Below are positions 1 to 9,348 of a stretch of 64,000 nucleotides of DNA, piece by piece. This DNA is from an uncultured Gammaproteobacteria bacterium. Lineage in GTDB: Bacteria > Pseudomonadota > Gammaproteobacteria > DRJJ01. The stretch is taken from contig CAMYJU010000011.1 of NCBI GenBank assembly GCA_947258795.1, positions 1 through 64,000 on the forward strand. The letters are read 5' to 3'. The notes beneath the pieces are model-generated. The model was given only the letters and a program-made list of their open reading frames with translations, did not search any database and had not been told where the DNA came from. How positions within the stretch are numbered: the first letter of the stretch is position 1; each line of letters begins with the position of its first letter. Both the position numbers and the translations under genes were made by a program.

Positions 1-2057
1 ACCTCACGCGCCTCACCGGTTTCGATCACGATACCAATGCGGGTACGGGCATGGTAGCGCACCAGGTGATGATGCACCGCGCCGGTAGCCAGCAACATGG
101 ATAGCGGAACACGGTCTGCACTGATCGCACGATCAGTCAATACAATCAGACTATAACCCTGCTCAATCGCGTCACTGGCTTGATCGCAGATACGGTCCAG
201 TGTCTCGGCCACGCCATTCTTGCCCTGATCACGTGCGAAGGTAGTATCAATCGTTTTGGCTTTCCAGCCACGGTGATCGATATGCTTGAGCGCCGCCAGT
301 TCTTCATTGGTCAGGATCGGATGCGGTAACAGCATACGGTGTACGTGCTGCTCACTGATATCGAGCAGATTACCCTCCGGCCCGATATAACACTGCAGCG
401 ACATCACCACCTCTTCACGGATGGAGTCGATCGCCGGGTTGGTGACCTGCGCGAACAGCTGTTTGAAATAGTCGTAGATCATGCGCGGCTTGTCGGACAG
501 ACAGGCCAGGGCCTGGTCATTACCCATCGAGCCGACCGGGTCACGTCCTTCGCGCACCAGTGGCAACAGCATGAACTGCATGGTCTCGGTGGTGTAACCG
601 AATGCCTGCATACGCGCGAGCAGCGTGTCCTGATCGAAGCCATGCGGCTCCTGGTTGGGCTGCAATAGCGCCGGGACGATACGCGCATTCTTGATCCATT
701 CGCCATACGGACGGCTGGTCGCAAAACTGTGTTTGAGTTCCTCGTCCGGGATCATGCGACCCTTTTCGAAATCGATCAGGAACATCTTGCCTGGCTGCAG
801 GCGGCCCTTGAACTTGATGTTTTCCGGCGGTACCTCCAGTACCCCCACCTCGGATGCCATGATCACCTTGTCGTCATGGGTCAGGTAATAGCGGCTCGGA
901 CGCAGGCCGTTACGGTCCAGTACCGCGCCGATATAGTGGCCATCGGTAAACGCAATCGAGGCCGGTCCGTCCCAGGGCTCCATTTGCGCCGAGTTGTATT
1001 CATAAAAAGCGCGTTTTTCTTCCGACATGGTTTCATCGTTCTGCCATGCTTCCGGAATCATCATGGTGATCGCTTCCTGCAGACTGCGGCCACTCATCAA
1101 CAGGAGTTCGAGTACATTATCGAAACTGCCCGAGTCCGAACAATCCGGTTCAATGATCGGGAACAGCTTTTTCAGGTCATCACCAAACAGCTCACTTTCG
1201 CAAACCCCTTCGCGTGCATGCATCCAGTTGATATTACCCCAGCGGGTATTGATCTCACCGTTATGAGCCATAAACCGGTTTGGCTGGGCGCGGTCCCAGG
1301 ACGGGAAGGTGTTGGTGGAAAAACGCGAGTGCACCATGGCCAGGTGGGCCTGGTAATCCTCATCGACCAGGTCTGCATAAAAACGCATCACCTGGTCCGG
1401 GTTCAGCATGCCCTTATAGACCATGACCTTGCTGGACAGGCTGCAGATATAGAACAGGTCGCGTTGCTGCAGACTTTCGTCGGCGCGGATCGCGTGGGTC
1501 ACGGCCTTGCGGACCATATACAGCTTGCGTTCGAACGCATCACCTTCGAACCCGTCACTGGCTTGCACAAACAGTTGTTCGATCACCGGCATGGCCGCAC
1601 GCGCGGTCGGGCCAATATCGGCATGGATCGGGTCGGCCGGCACCGTGCGCCAGCCCAGGAAGGTATGACCGGTCTCTGCAATCATCTGCTCGACACGCTG
1701 CTTGCACTCGCTGCGTTCGGAGTCGTTAGTCGGCAGGAATACGTTACCGGCCGCATAGTGGCCCGGATCAGGCAAATCCAGGCCGAGATCGGCCTTGGCC
1801 ACCTTGGCAAAAAATCCATGCGGCAGGCTGGTCAGCATACCGGCACCATCACCGGTATTGGTTTCACAACCACAGGCGCCACGATGCACCATACGCCTTA
1901 ACACATGGTCTGCATCGAGTACGATCTGGTGACTGGGTCTGCCCTTGATATCCGCAACAAACCCGACACCACAGTTTTCATGCTCGAATGCCGGGTCGTA
2001 TAGCCCCTGTTTTTTCGGAAAAGCTGTTCTGTATTGCGCTGCCGGTGACTTTGCCAT
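1..2057 (-). CDS. gltB: Glutamate synthase large subunit (5' part; runs off the left edge)
   Basis: NADPH-type glutamate synthase large chain: glutamine plus 2-oxoglutarate give two glutamates in ammonium assimilation. About 685 N-terminal residues are visible of an expected ~1500. The start at 2057 gives a short propeptide ending at HENCGVGF; Cys29 would be the N-terminal nucleophile of the mature class II amidotransferase domain, as in the family. Further on, typical glutamine-amidotransferase and central-domain stretches are visible (AQMEPWDGPASIAF, DRNGLRPSRYY, GSMGNDQALACLS). The FMN/FeS synthase domain lies outside the window. The identification is firm; only the 3' end is missing. Confidence 0.96.
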   Translation of the reverse strand, partial: MAKSPAAQYRTAFPKKQGLYDPAFEHENCGVGFVADIKGRPSHQIVLDADHVLRRMVHRGACGCETNTGDGAGMLTSLPHGFFAKVAKADLGLDLPDPGHYAAGNVFLPTNDSERSECKQRVEQMIAETGHTFLGWRTVPADPIHADIGPTARAAMPVIEQLFVQASDGFEGDAFERKLYMVRKAVTHAIRADESLQQRDLFYICSLSSKVMVYKGMLNPDQVMRFYADLVDEDYQAHLAMVHSRFSTNTFPSWDRAQPNRFMAHNGEINTRWGNINWMHAREGVCESELFGDDLKKLFPIIEPDCSDSGSFDNVLELLLMSGRSLQEAITMMIPEAWQNDETMSEEKRAFYEYNSAQMEPWDGPASIAFTDGHYIGAVLDRNGLRPSRYYLTHDDKVIMASEVGVLEVPPENIKFKGRLQPGKMFLIDFEKGRMIPDEELKHSFATSRPYGEWIKNARIVPALLQPNQEPHGFDQDTLLARMQAFGYTTETMQFMLLPLVREGRDPVGSMGNDQALACLSDKPRMIYDYFKQLFAQVTNPAIDSIREEVVMSLQCYIGPEGNLLDISEQHVHRMLLPHPILTNEELAALKHIDHRGWKAKTIDTTFARDQGKNGVAETLDRICDQASDAIEQGYSLIVLTDRAISADRVPLSMLLATGAVHHHLVRYHARTRIGIVIETGEARE

Positions 2058-2244
2058 ATGCCGCCTCAAACCTACAAATTTCATAACATATTGATATTTA
2101 TGTCATTTTTAACATGCGCCAGTATTTGACGCACAGAAAACCCGCCGTCTGCTCATCACAAACGGGGCCGGTCATTGTATCGGACTAGTAAAGGGAATGA
2201 AAGATGACCCGTAATTGGTATGTAAGCTATTGATAATAAGACTA

Positions 2245-2748
2245 TTATGCGCCACCCAGGCGCCAGTTCCAGCTGACCCCGCCAGCCACAGCCTCAGGAT
2301 ACCGGCGGTGGATCTGATGCTCGATATCGGACACATTTTTGACACTGGTATCCACCATTAGCAACACCTCGCGATGACGCAGGGCATCCTCAAACTCGTG
2401 CATAGACACATCCGGCAGCAGGGTGACGGCAAGGCCGGCCAGGAAGGTCACCACCATCACTGCCAGCGCAATCGCTATGGTCAGGGTGGAGCCCAGCAAC
2501 AGACCCGCAAACAATACAAACAGGGCAACGAAAAACACACCGAGGTTGGTGTTCCACAATACACGCTCGAGCTGATGCGGCCAGTCACGGGTGATATCCT
2601 GCAACTCCGCCGGCAATTCCACCGCATCCTGTCTGCTACCGGTTTTGACGTGCAGTCTTAGGGGTGAGTAGTCGCTGTTACGCAAATCATTAACCAGACG
2701 CATACAGTGTTCTGCATCCGGCAGCAGGAAATATAGTCTTCTGTCCAT
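2245..2748 (-). CDS. Small two-helix membrane protein of unknown function
   Basis: A 167-residue protein I do not recognise. A soluble N-terminal part (about 1-65) is followed by a hydrophobic hairpin (about 68-111, containing VFFVALFVLFAGLLLG and AIALAVMVVTFLAGLAV), then a soluble C-terminal part ending in WNWRLGGA. This suggests an inner-membrane protein with both ends on the same side. A stretch before the start (AGGAG on the minus strand) is a usable ribosome binding site. It lies alone between gltB and the DsrC-like gene, all on the same strand. No catalytic motif is visible. Confidence 0.75.
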   Translation of the reverse strand: MDRRLYFLLPDAEHCMRLVNDLRNSDYSPLRLHVKTGSRQDAVELPAELQDITRDWPHQLERVLWNTNLGVFFVALFVLFAGLLLGSTLTIAIALAVMVVTFLAGLAVTLLPDVSMHEFEDALRHREVLLMVDTSVKNVSDIEHQIHRRYPEAVAGGVSWNWRLGGA

Positions 2749-2812
2749 TGCTCAGCTCCTGAAACCTCGTCTGTATAACACCGTCCCTGTCATCCTTTTT
2801 ACCCTTCAGCTT

Positions 2813-3208
2813 CTACTGCATATAGGTCTGAACCTCTTCGCCCGGGTTTGGCAAACCGGCAATACGCCAGACATCACGTCCGTGACAGTCAAAATGGGTA
2901 TTTATACAATGGCGATCGAGCCGGGCGATATGGCAGACATGGCGTAAGGTCGGATTCCCGCCTTGCTCGAAAAACGCATGACGCAGGGCGTTGATGATAG
3001 CCCACCGGGGCGGATTTAACGGCCAGCCAGCCCGGTCAGCCAGATACTCGGCCAGGCTTTCATCCCATTCGTCAGGATCCAGCAGGTAACCGTCGATATC
3101 GAAACGCAGACCGAGCAGGGTTTCATCCGATGCTGTCATAAAACTGTGCAAACCCTGGCGGGCGCTGTATGGCCATTTGTATAAAGGGTAATGTCTATGG
3201 TGGTGCAT
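2813..3208 (-). CDS. DsrC/TusE-family protein lacking the C-terminal cysteine
   Basis: A 131-residue DsrC/TusE/RspA-family protein. The start at 3208 is chosen because AGGAGGG lies eight bases upstream. Family signatures are DIDGYLLDPDEWDESLAEYL (about 37-56) and the C-terminal IAGLPNPGEEVQTYMQ. In DsrC and TusE the tail reads GLPKPTGCV-like, and its penultimate cysteine carries sulfur; here that cysteine position is Glu and no cysteine follows. Three cysteines remain further in (near CHIARLDRHC and FDCHG). This places it with the cysteine-less relatives proposed to be regulatory (family knowledge). It is divergent from a YeeE sulfur permease 320 bp away. Confidence 0.8.
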   Translation of the reverse strand: MHHHRHYPLYKWPYSARQGLHSFMTASDETLLGLRFDIDGYLLDPDEWDESLAEYLADRAGWPLNPPRWAIINALRHAFFEQGGNPTLRHVCHIARLDRHCINTHFDCHGRDVWRIAGLPNPGEEVQTYMQ

Positions 3209-3527
3209 AGTTTTATCCCTCCTGAACAGCCTGAGCGGAATCCACGAAGCTGTTGTATTGCACTTTCCAGTCTGGACCAGCGGAAACACGCAGATATTAT
3301 GGAATACTACAGGTATAGATGTCCCGAGTGTTTTAGTCAACTATTACGGCAAACCTGAACAATTACCGAAACTTGCGCCACTATCACACATTTTCCAGGC
3401 CCATGCTTCACAGCCCCCGGTTGTTGTTCCGGGTAGGCTTAGTCATCAAGGGCAGGCGGCATCCTCTGAACCACAGTGAGATGACCAGGTGGACGACCAG
3501 CATGCGCGCAAACACGAGGACACAGAT

Positions 3528-4631
3528 ATGGACAATGAATTCAACCTGTTGCTAGTCGCAGGCGGCCTGATCATCGGCCTGCTGTTTGGCGCATTAACCC
3601 AGCGCAGCCGCTATTGTATGGCCGCAGTCGTGTCCAACCTGGTATTGATCGGTGACCGTCGTCAGCTGCACGCATGGCTGGTCACGATACTGATCGCGGT
3701 ATCCGGCGTCTATTTCCTCGAGTCCGGCGGCGTGGTCGCGATCGATCAGTCAGCCTATCGCCAGGCCAGTATCAGTGTGGTCGGTGGCCTGTTAGGAGGA
3801 CTGATATTCGGTATCGGCGCAATCTTCGCCGGTGGCTGTATCGGCCGCATCCTGACCCTGACCGGCGAGGGCAATCTCGGTGCGCTACTGGCGCTGCTGA
3901 CCCTCGCGTTTGGCGCTACTGCCAGCTATGTCGGTTTCATCGAACCGACACGCTTGTGGCTGGATCGCTCACTCAGCTTTGAGGCGACAAGCGGGGACGC
4001 CGCGGTCAGTTCGCTATTGCAGTTACCACTCTGGTTACCGGCCACGCTGGTGGTTGGCCTGATAGCCACCTACCTGTATCGGAAGAGGGGGTATGGCAAT
4101 AGCCCACAGCTGTTGTTTGCCGGTGCCACGGTGGGCCTGCTGGTGGTTGCCGGCTGGCTGGTCACCGGCCATATCGCGACCGATGAATTTAACGATACCG
4201 CTCCGCGCTCGCTGGGTTTCGCAGGCCCTGTTGCAAGCAGCACACTGCTGTTAGGTATCGGTAGCCAGCCCGCCAGTCTGTTTGGTATCTGCATGGTCAG
4301 CGGCACCGTGCTGGGCTCATTTCTGAGCGCCGTGATCAACAAGAGCTTCCGGCTGACACCACCTGACCCGGCCAGTATTGCCCGCATCCTGGCAGGTGGC
4401 TTCATGATGGGGGTCGGCGCGATCTGTGCCGGTGGTTGCAACATCGGACAGGGCGTCAGCGGACTGTCCACCCTGTCGTTCGAATCCATGATTGCCGTTG
4501 CCGCGATATTCTCCGGTATGTTTATCGGTGTGAAGTGGCTGCAGTTTGCAGAACAGCATGGTGCGCTGTGGAAGCTGCCGCAATTCCTGCAACTGCGTCA
4601 GCAGGAGTCGGACAACCAGCAACTCGTTTGA
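3528..4631 (+). CDS. YeeE/YedE-family sulfur-compound permease
   Basis: A 367-residue, highly hydrophobic inner-membrane protein of the YeeE/YedE (TsuA-like) family, members of which import thiosulfate or related sulfur species. Conserved cysteine-bearing loops are visible: RSRYCMAAVV near the N-terminus, FAGGCIGR in the middle and AGGCNIGQGVSG near the C-terminus; in the family these cysteines relay the sulfur substrate. About nine membrane segments can be recognised. The start at 3528 is preferred over 3489 because GAGG precedes it and the membrane part begins directly after it. Divergent from the DsrC-like gene, suggesting joint handling of reduced sulfur. Confidence 0.88.
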   Translation: MDNEFNLLLVAGGLIIGLLFGALTQRSRYCMAAVVSNLVLIGDRRQLHAWLVTILIAVSGVYFLESGGVVAIDQSAYRQASISVVGGLLGGLIFGIGAIFAGGCIGRILTLTGEGNLGALLALLTLAFGATASYVGFIEPTRLWLDRSLSFEATSGDAAVSSLLQLPLWLPATLVVGLIATYLYRKRGYGNSPQLLFAGATVGLLVVAGWLVTGHIATDEFNDTAPRSLGFAGPVASSTLLLGIGSQPASLFGICMVSGTVLGSFLSAVINKSFRLTPPDPASIARILAGGFMMGVGAICAGGCNIGQGVSGLSTLSFESMIAVAAIFSGMFIGVKWLQFAEQHGALWKLPQFLQLRQQESDNQQLV

Positions 4632-4671
4632 TCGCCTGACTTACAACTGTTTTTGCAAGCATAAACAAAAA

Positions 4672-4696
4672 GGCCCGTAGTGATCTACTACGGGCC
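4672..4696 (-). terminator. Rho-independent terminator of the pnt operon
   Basis: A perfect 10-bp stem (GGCCCGTAGT paired with ACTACGGGCC, 5-nt loop). On the minus strand it is followed by CTTTTTGTTT, as expected for a terminator of pntB. In the plus direction no T tract follows, so it serves the convergent permease gene less well. Confidence 0.85.
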
Positions 4697-4722
4697 CTGG
4701 TTGGTTTGCACAATTGTGCGCG

Positions 4723-6062
4723 TTATACGCTTTTGACGCCCTGTACCAGCTTCGCCGCCATGTCCTGGCCGTCACCGTAAAGCATGCGGGTCTTGTCGTC
4801 ATAAAACCGGCACCTGTACCGCGTTTGATCACGATGATATTTTTCGATTTGTCCGCATCCAGTATCGGCATACCATATATCGGGCTGTCCGGATTGGTCC
4901 GTGCGACCGGGTTGACCACGTCATTGGCGCCGATCACCAGGGCGACATCACAGGTAGTAAAGTCCTCGTTGATCTCGTCCAGGTCAAAGATCAGGTCGTA
5001 CGGCACCCCGGCCTCAGCCAGTAGTACGTTCATGTGACCCGGCATACGACCGGCAACCGGGTGGATTGCAAATTTTACCGTTACGCCACGTTCGATCAAC
5101 TGCTTCGACAGTTCCCAGATCTTGTGCTGGGCCTGCGCTACCGCCATGCCGTAACCGGGAACGATGATCACCTTGTCGGCGAAGGCCATCATCACCCCGG
5201 CGTCATCCGCTTCGACCGGCTTCAATGAACCTTCGACCTGCTCCTCACCGGCGCCACCGCTGGACCCGAACGAACTGAACAGTACATTGGTCAATGGCCG
5301 GTTCATGGCCCTGGCCATCAACTGGGTGAGCAGGGTACCGGCTGAACCGACCACGGTACCGGCGATGATCATCGCGGCATTGTTCAGCACAAAACCTTCC
5401 AGGCCAACCGCCAGGCCGGTCAGGGCATTGAACAGCGAGATAACCACCGGCATGTCAGCACCACCGATCGGCAGGGTCATCATCACGCCAAACACCAGCG
5501 CCAGTACAAAGAACAACACGATCACAGTAGCGTCGGGCTCGACAAAGCCAATATAGACACCACTAACCACGGTCAGTGAGAACAGCAACAGGTTGATCAA
5601 CTGCATCATCGGCAGGTTCACGGCCTTGCGTAACCAGCCCTGCAGTTTTGCAAACGCGATCAGACTGCCACTGAATGATACCGCGCCGATCAGGGCACCG
5701 AGCACGGCCAGGTTCATATGCACCAGGCTGTGTTCGCCGTACTTGACCAGCTCGACCGCGGCGATTGCGGCGGCCGCGCCACCGCCCATGCCGTTATACA
5801 ACGCAATCATCTGCGGCATGTCAGTCATCGCCACGCGTTTGCCGGATACGTATGCAATCACTGAACCCATGATGATCGCAACCAGCATCAACGCAATATT
5901 TTCCAGGCCGGGGATCGCAAAGGTCACCAGCGTAGCAGCCATCATGCCGACACCGGCCCAGAGGATACCGCCGCGCGCCGTCGACGGCGAGCTCATGCGC
6001 TTCAGGCCAAAGATAAACAGGAAGGCAGCAACGAAATAGATGGCCTCGATCAGGTTATCCAT
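4723..6062 (-). CDS. pntB: NAD(P) transhydrogenase subunit beta, frameshifted near the C-terminus
   Basis: Membrane and NADP(H)-binding subunit of proton-translocating transhydrogenase. The start at 6062 follows AAGGAGAAAAAG. Membrane helices fill the first half; the NADP(H) domain holds IVPGYGMAVAQAQ, HPVAGRMPGHMNVLL and IGANDVVNPVA. The reading frame as sequenced breaks after KRGTGAGF: plus-strand 4803-4806 has four A where five would restore the normal ending (YDDKTRMLYGDGQDM and GVKSV, stop 4723-4725). Read unshifted, the frame continues to 4641 with a nonsense tail. The restored protein would have 446 residues, normal for the family. Either a sequencing error in a homopolymer or a recent mutation. 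Confidence 0.93.
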
Positions 6063-6351
6063 TCTTTTTCTCCTTGCTGCTCTTGAACATTTCCAGCATG
6101 CGCTCGGTGACCACATAACCGCCGACAGCGTTCATCGACGCCAACAGCACACCGAAGAAGCCGATCACCTGCTCGGCTGTGGTTTCGGCATGGCCCAGTG
6201 CGATCATCGCGCCGACCAGCACAATACCGTGGACAAAATTCGAGCCGGACATCAGCGGGGTGTGCAGGATCACCGGGACCCGGCTGATCACTTCATAGCC
6301 GGTAAATGCGGCCAGCATGAATATATAGAGTGCGGTAAAACCTTCTATCAT
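6055..6351 (-). CDS. pntAB: NAD(P) transhydrogenase alpha subunit, part 2 (membrane)
   Basis: A 98-residue membrane part of the transhydrogenase alpha chain (split-subunit type, as in Rhodospirillum). The start ATG at 6351 overlaps the pntAA stop (ATGA), pointing to translational coupling. Three hydrophobic helices are visible (ALYIFMLAAFTGYEVI, FVHGIVLVGAMIALGH, VIGFFGVLLASMNAVGGY), with the conserved HTPLMSGSNFVHGI loop between the first and second. The 3' end overlaps the start of pntB by 8 bp. Confidence 0.93.
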   Translation of the reverse strand: MIEGFTALYIFMLAAFTGYEVISRVPVILHTPLMSGSNFVHGIVLVGAMIALGHAETTAEQVIGFFGVLLASMNAVGGYVVTERMLEMFKSSKEKKNG

Positions 6352-7481
6352 GAGGATGCTCCTTCCAGACGCTCCCGGGTCGCCTCGTGTACGATTGCTG
6401 CGTCCCGGGTGATGGTGCAATCGAGCAGGATCTCGTCTTCCCAGTCCGGCTTCAATTCACCATCGACGATCAACAATTGCACCAGGTTATACAGATTACG
6501 CGAGTACATCTCACTGGCATGGATGCCGAGCATGCCGGGCACATGCAGCGGACCATGTATGGTTACACCTTTGTGGGTAATGGTCTTGCCGGGTTCGGTC
6601 AGCTCACAGTTGCCACCGCTTTCCGCAGCCAGGTCGATGATCACTGAGCCCGGTTGCATGCGTTCGACCACCGCGGTTTCAATCAGGCGCGGCGCCGAAC
6701 GACCGGGCACATGCGCAGTACAGATCACCGCATGTGCTGCGGCGACCGTGTTCTCCATCATCTCGCGTTCCTTGTGTTTTTCCGCCTCGGTCAATTCACG
6801 GGCATAGCCGCCTGCACTGGACGCATCGACGCCGATCTCCAGAAACTTGGCGCCCAGCGATTCAACCTGCTCCTTGGTCACACTACGCACGTCATAGGCC
6901 TCGACCATCGCACCCAGCCGCTTGGCCGTGGCGATGGCCTGCAGTCCGGCGACACCGGCACCGATCACGAATACCTTTGAAGGACGTATCGTGCCCGCCG
7001 CGGTGGTCAGCATCGGGAAAAACCGCGCACTCAGATCGGCTGCCATCAAGGCCGCCTTGTAGCCGGCAATCGCGGCCTGTGAAGACAGGCTGTCCATCGA
7101 CTGCGCGCGTGAAATACGTGGCACCATTTCCATCGACAGTGCGGTGATCTTGCGATCACGCAAGGCCTTGATCACCTCATCATTGTCATACGGGTTCAGA
7201 TAGGAAATCAGGATGGTCCCTTCCTGCATCAGCGCGATCTCATCCACAGATGGCGGCGCCACCTTGAGTATGATGTTGGCTTTCGAACAGGCACCTGCTG
7301 CACTATCACTGAACTCGATATCGTCGTAATCGCTGTCAGGATAGAAACTGCCCTCACCTGCCCCGTTCTGCAGCACGACCTGTACACCAGCGCGGCTGAA
7401 TTTTTCGGCAATGGCCGGCACGATCGCGACCCGGTTTTCGCCCTCGCTGGTCTCTGTGGTGATTGCCACGCAAATAGACAT
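6348..7481 (-). CDS. pntAA: NAD(P) transhydrogenase alpha subunit, part 1 (NAD-binding)
   Basis: A 377-residue soluble NAD(H)-binding subunit (dI) of transhydrogenase, the first gene of pntAA-pntAB-pntB. The AlaDH/PNT fold is clear: N-terminal ETSEGENRVAIVP, the central SRAQSMDSLSSQA segment, then the Rossmann motif VIGAGVAGLQAIATAKRLGA and EAYDVR. It passes hydride to the PntB NADP site while protons cross the membrane, balancing NADH and NADPH. The upstream 330-bp gap to the divergent HNH gene should hold the operon promoter. Confidence 0.95.
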   Translation of the reverse strand: MSICVAITTETSEGENRVAIVPAIAEKFSRAGVQVVLQNGAGEGSFYPDSDYDDIEFSDSAAGACSKANIILKVAPPSVDEIALMQEGTILISYLNPYDNDEVIKALRDRKITALSMEMVPRISRAQSMDSLSSQAAIAGYKAALMAADLSARFFPMLTTAAGTIRPSKVFVIGAGVAGLQAIATAKRLGAMVEAYDVRSVTKEQVESLGAKFLEIGVDASSAGGYARELTEAEKHKEREMMENTVAAAHAVICTAHVPGRSAPRLIETAVVERMQPGSVIIDLAAESGGNCELTEPGKTITHKGVTIHGPLHVPGMLGIHASEMYSRNLYNLVQLLIVDGELKPDWEDEILLDCTITRDAAIVHEATRERLEGASS

Positions 7482-7814
7482 AGCACTTCTCCGCTTGATT
7501 CAGTTCTTATCTCGTGGACTGCCACGAGTGTGTTTTTTAACTATTCCCCAATAAAACAATGAGATGAAACCCATTGCCTGGTGAGCATGCGGAACCCTTG
7601 GTTTAAATTTGGGAATTTTTTCCCTATTTACTCCGCTTATTAGACCATATATTACGCTGGATCGCCCGGTCAACCAAATTCCTTGTTATCTGTGACCCTG
7701 TTTTCGTTCCCATGCAGCAAGTGGACGGCTCGATTTTCGGGTTAGCTGCTTGCCCGCTGTCATATTGCTGAGGTATAAACAAGCGGGAGTTCTGCTCATT
7801 AAGGGAATGACAAT
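7482..7814. other. Divergent intergenic region, pntAA / HNH gene
   Basis: AT-rich 333-bp gap with outward-facing genes on both sides, so promoters in both directions are expected. The only structure seen is a short palindrome GGGAATTTTTTCCC at 7611-7624, a possible operator. No small gene is convincing here. Confidence 0.4.
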
Positions 7815-8417
7815 ATGGCTGACCTGCATCAGCAAGTACTCAGAACGGATATATCCGGTATGCCGCTGGAATGGGTCGGCTACCAGGATGCTGTGCGCCT
7901 GTATCACGCCGGCCATGTGATCTATGACTGCGGTTCACGCCTGTATCGCATCCACGGCGGCATCAATGCCATCAGTGGGTGTCGCAGCAGTATCGACATC
8001 AATTCCATTATTGCGACCGAAGGCAACCACCATGTACTGGAGAAGGCACGCAACCGTTATACCCCGCCATTGAACAACCGCGCGTTGTTCAAACGCGATG
8101 CCTGTCTTTGCCTGTATTGCGGCAAAAAACATACGACACACGAACTGTCCCGGGACCATGTACGGCCGCTAATCCAGGGCGGTACCGATACCTGGAACAA
8201 TGTCGTCACTGCCTGCAAGCGCTGTAATAATCACAAGGCCGGACGCACACCCGAACAGGCACATATGCAACTGCTTGCGGTGCCGTTTACCCCCACTCAC
8301 GCCGAGTATGTCTATTTACAGGGTCACCGCGTGCTGGCCGACCAGATGGAATTTCTGCTCAAACACTTTCCACGCAAAAGCCTGTTGCACGAACGCCTGC
8401 AACTGGTCAGTGCATGA
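7815..8417 (+). CDS. HNH endonuclease family protein
   Basis: A 200-residue protein with a C-terminal HNH nuclease fold: CLYCGKK (first zinc knuckle), LSRDHVRPLIQGGTDTWNN (DH catalytic pair and Asn) and ACKRCNNHKAGRTP (second knuckle) at about residues 96-145. The N-terminal ~90 residues are the less conserved part seen in many stand-alone HNH proteins of proteobacteria. No methylase or restriction partner is nearby, so a role in restriction is not supported. The start is preceded by GGGA. Confidence 0.85.
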   Translation: MADLHQQVLRTDISGMPLEWVGYQDAVRLYHAGHVIYDCGSRLYRIHGGINAISGCRSSIDINSIIATEGNHHVLEKARNRYTPPLNNRALFKRDACLCLYCGKKHTTHELSRDHVRPLIQGGTDTWNNVVTACKRCNNHKAGRTPEQAHMQLLAVPFTPTHAEYVYLQGHRVLADQMEFLLKHFPRKSLLHERLQLVSA

Positions 8418-8469
8418 AACAAAACTTACCCGGTTTACACTGCCGGCCGTGATCCAGTATCGTTAGTGT

Positions 8470-9348
8470 ATGAGCTTCTGGAACGATATCGATCAGGCCA
8501 TCAGGGATGCCAGCGGTGTAGACATCAACATAAGCGACCGCCATACCGTGGGTGGCGGCTGTATCAATGAAAGCTGGCAATTAACGGGTGAGAGTGGTTC
8601 CTGGTTCGTTAAACTCAACCGCGCATCGAAGCTGGACATGTTCGAGGCGGAGGCCCGTGGTCTCGAGGAAATGCACCGCAGCAATACCATCCGCGTGCCA
8701 CAACCACTGCTTTGCGGCACTACCGGCAATACCGCCTACCTGGTGATGGAATACATCCCACTGGGATCGAACCTGGACCGCCTGTTACTCGGCCAGCAAC
8801 TGGCGGCCATGCACCGGGTCACGCGTCCCTCGTTCGGCTGGGATATCGATAACACCATCGGCTCCACCCCACAGCACAACGCGAACAGTGACGACTGGAT
8901 AGATTTTTTTGCGCATCAGCGCCTTGGCTACCAGCTGGAACTGGCACGCGGCAAGGGTCATCGCGGCAGGCTGCAGAAGCTGGGTGGGCAGGTCATCGAA
9001 CGCTTCCCGGCCCTGTTTGAAAACTATGAACCACAAGCCTCGTTGTTGCACGGTGATCTCTGGGGCGGCAACTGCGCCGGAGATGCTGACGGCCGGCCAG
9101 TGCTGTATGACCCGGCCACTTACTATGGCGACCGTGAAACCGATCTGGCCATGACCGAGTTATTCGGTGGTTTCGGCCACGAGTTCTTCGCGGCCTATGA
9201 TGCCGCATGGCCGGTCGATCCCGGCTACCGGCAACGCAAGACCCTGTATAACCTTTACCATATCCTGAATCACCTGAACCTGTTCGGCGGTCACTATGGC
9301 ATGCAGGCAGAACGCATGATGGAAGACCTGCTCAGCGATTTACGTTAA
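8470..9348 (+). CDS. Fructosamine kinase family protein
   Basis: A 292-residue aminoglycoside-phosphotransferase-fold kinase. Visible: VGGGCINESWQL (glycine loop), WFVKLNR (ATP Lys), YLVMEYIPLG (hinge), LLHGDLWGGN (catalytic HGD and Asn) and YDPATYYGDRETDLAM (the Mg-binding aspartate). This is the bacterial fructosamine-3-kinase/YniA pattern; the substrate is probably a ketosamine on protein or small molecules, removed after phosphorylation. It overlaps the convergent DUF3106 gene by 4 bp. Confidence 0.92.
   Translation: MSFWNDIDQAIRDASGVDINISDRHTVGGGCINESWQLTGESGSWFVKLNRASKLDMFEAEARGLEEMHRSNTIRVPQPLLCGTTGNTAYLVMEYIPLGSNLDRLLLGQQLAAMHRVTRPSFGWDIDNTIGSTPQHNANSDDWIDFFAHQRLGYQLELARGKGHRGRLQKLGGQVIERFPALFENYEPQASLLHGDLWGGNCAGDADGRPVLYDPATYYGDRETDLAMTELFGGFGHEFFAAYDAAWPVDPGYRQRKTLYNLYHILNHLNLFGGHYGMQAERMMEDLLSDLR

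Noticed and set aside
729-1901. Long plus-strand open frame inside gltB
   Set aside because: It is the shadow of gltB; its protein is rich in His and has no family features.
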